Positions 21,832 to 21,874 of a stretch of 21,874 nucleotides of DNA are shown one piece after another. The notes under the pieces are model-generated. The model was not told where the DNA came from. It did not search any database and saw only the letters and a list, made by a program, of their open reading frames with translations. A program made the translations under genes and the position numbers. Source of the DNA: an uncultured Muribaculaceae bacterium (lineage in GTDB: Bacteria; Bacteroidota; Bacteroidia; Bacteroidales; Muribaculaceae); NCBI GenBank assembly GCA_910579185.1, contig CAJTTG010000016.1:1-21874 (forward strand). Reading direction: 5' to 3'. Within the stretch, counting starts at the first letter, position 1, and each line of letters opens with the position of its first letter.

Positions 21832-21874
21832 CACAGAAGTATTCAGCAACGGTCAAGGAACTCAAAAATCGCAT

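Overview
The window looks like chromosomal DNA of a Bacteroidales bacterium, probably Muribaculaceae. The grounds are repeated Bacteroidota-type -7 promoter boxes (TAnnTTTG), a set of families typical of that phylum (DUF3098, DUF4494, TIGR02757, DUF1573), and a secreted protein whose C-terminus (YYNLQGVRV ... PGFYIVRQG) resembles the C-terminal tails of secreted proteins in this group. Most of the window is ordinary housekeeping sequence. No phage, IS transposase, CRISPR array or defence island is visible.

Layout. Positions 1-25 hold the first codons of a leftward gene, possibly a DEAD-box helicase. From 78 to 2182 a sensor histidine kinase is translationally coupled to a Cof-type HAD phosphatase. 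recO converges on it. Next comes a tRNA-Glu / rpsT / tRNA-Glu cluster with two identical tRNA genes and a good terminator. From 3575 to 7045, on the plus strand, lie a TIGR02757 protein, two tandem exported DUF1573 proteins and the GTPase MeaB. Positions 7293-14359 form one tightly packed leftward run of nine genes: ftsX, a DUF3098 protein, uppP, truB, queA, a YigZ/IMPACT protein, a small unknown, an exported cyclophilin and an M16 peptidase. It joins division and envelope functions to tRNA modification and protein folding or turnover. A divergent gene at 14712-17777 encodes a large exported LamG/GEVED/repeat protein ending in a strong terminator. Then follow DUF4494, YggS and a sugar MFS transporter.

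The most interesting structure is non-coding. Intergenic regions at 7046-7292, 17898-18670, 19925-20120 and 21681-21831 carry two families of short hairpins. Several have a GTAG tetranucleotide at the 5' foot of the hairpin, as in REP elements mobilised by RAYT (TnpA-REP) enzymes. At 17908-18670 these elements form a BIME-like tandem array with an exact 215-bp period (about 3.5 copies). It lies between a perfect -7 promoter box and the DUF4494-yggS genes, so it would form most of their 5' leader. Paired base changes between array copies preserve the stem of one hairpin, which suggests that the structure is under selection. No RAYT gene is in this window, so the mobilising enzyme, if there is one, must lie elsewhere in the genome.
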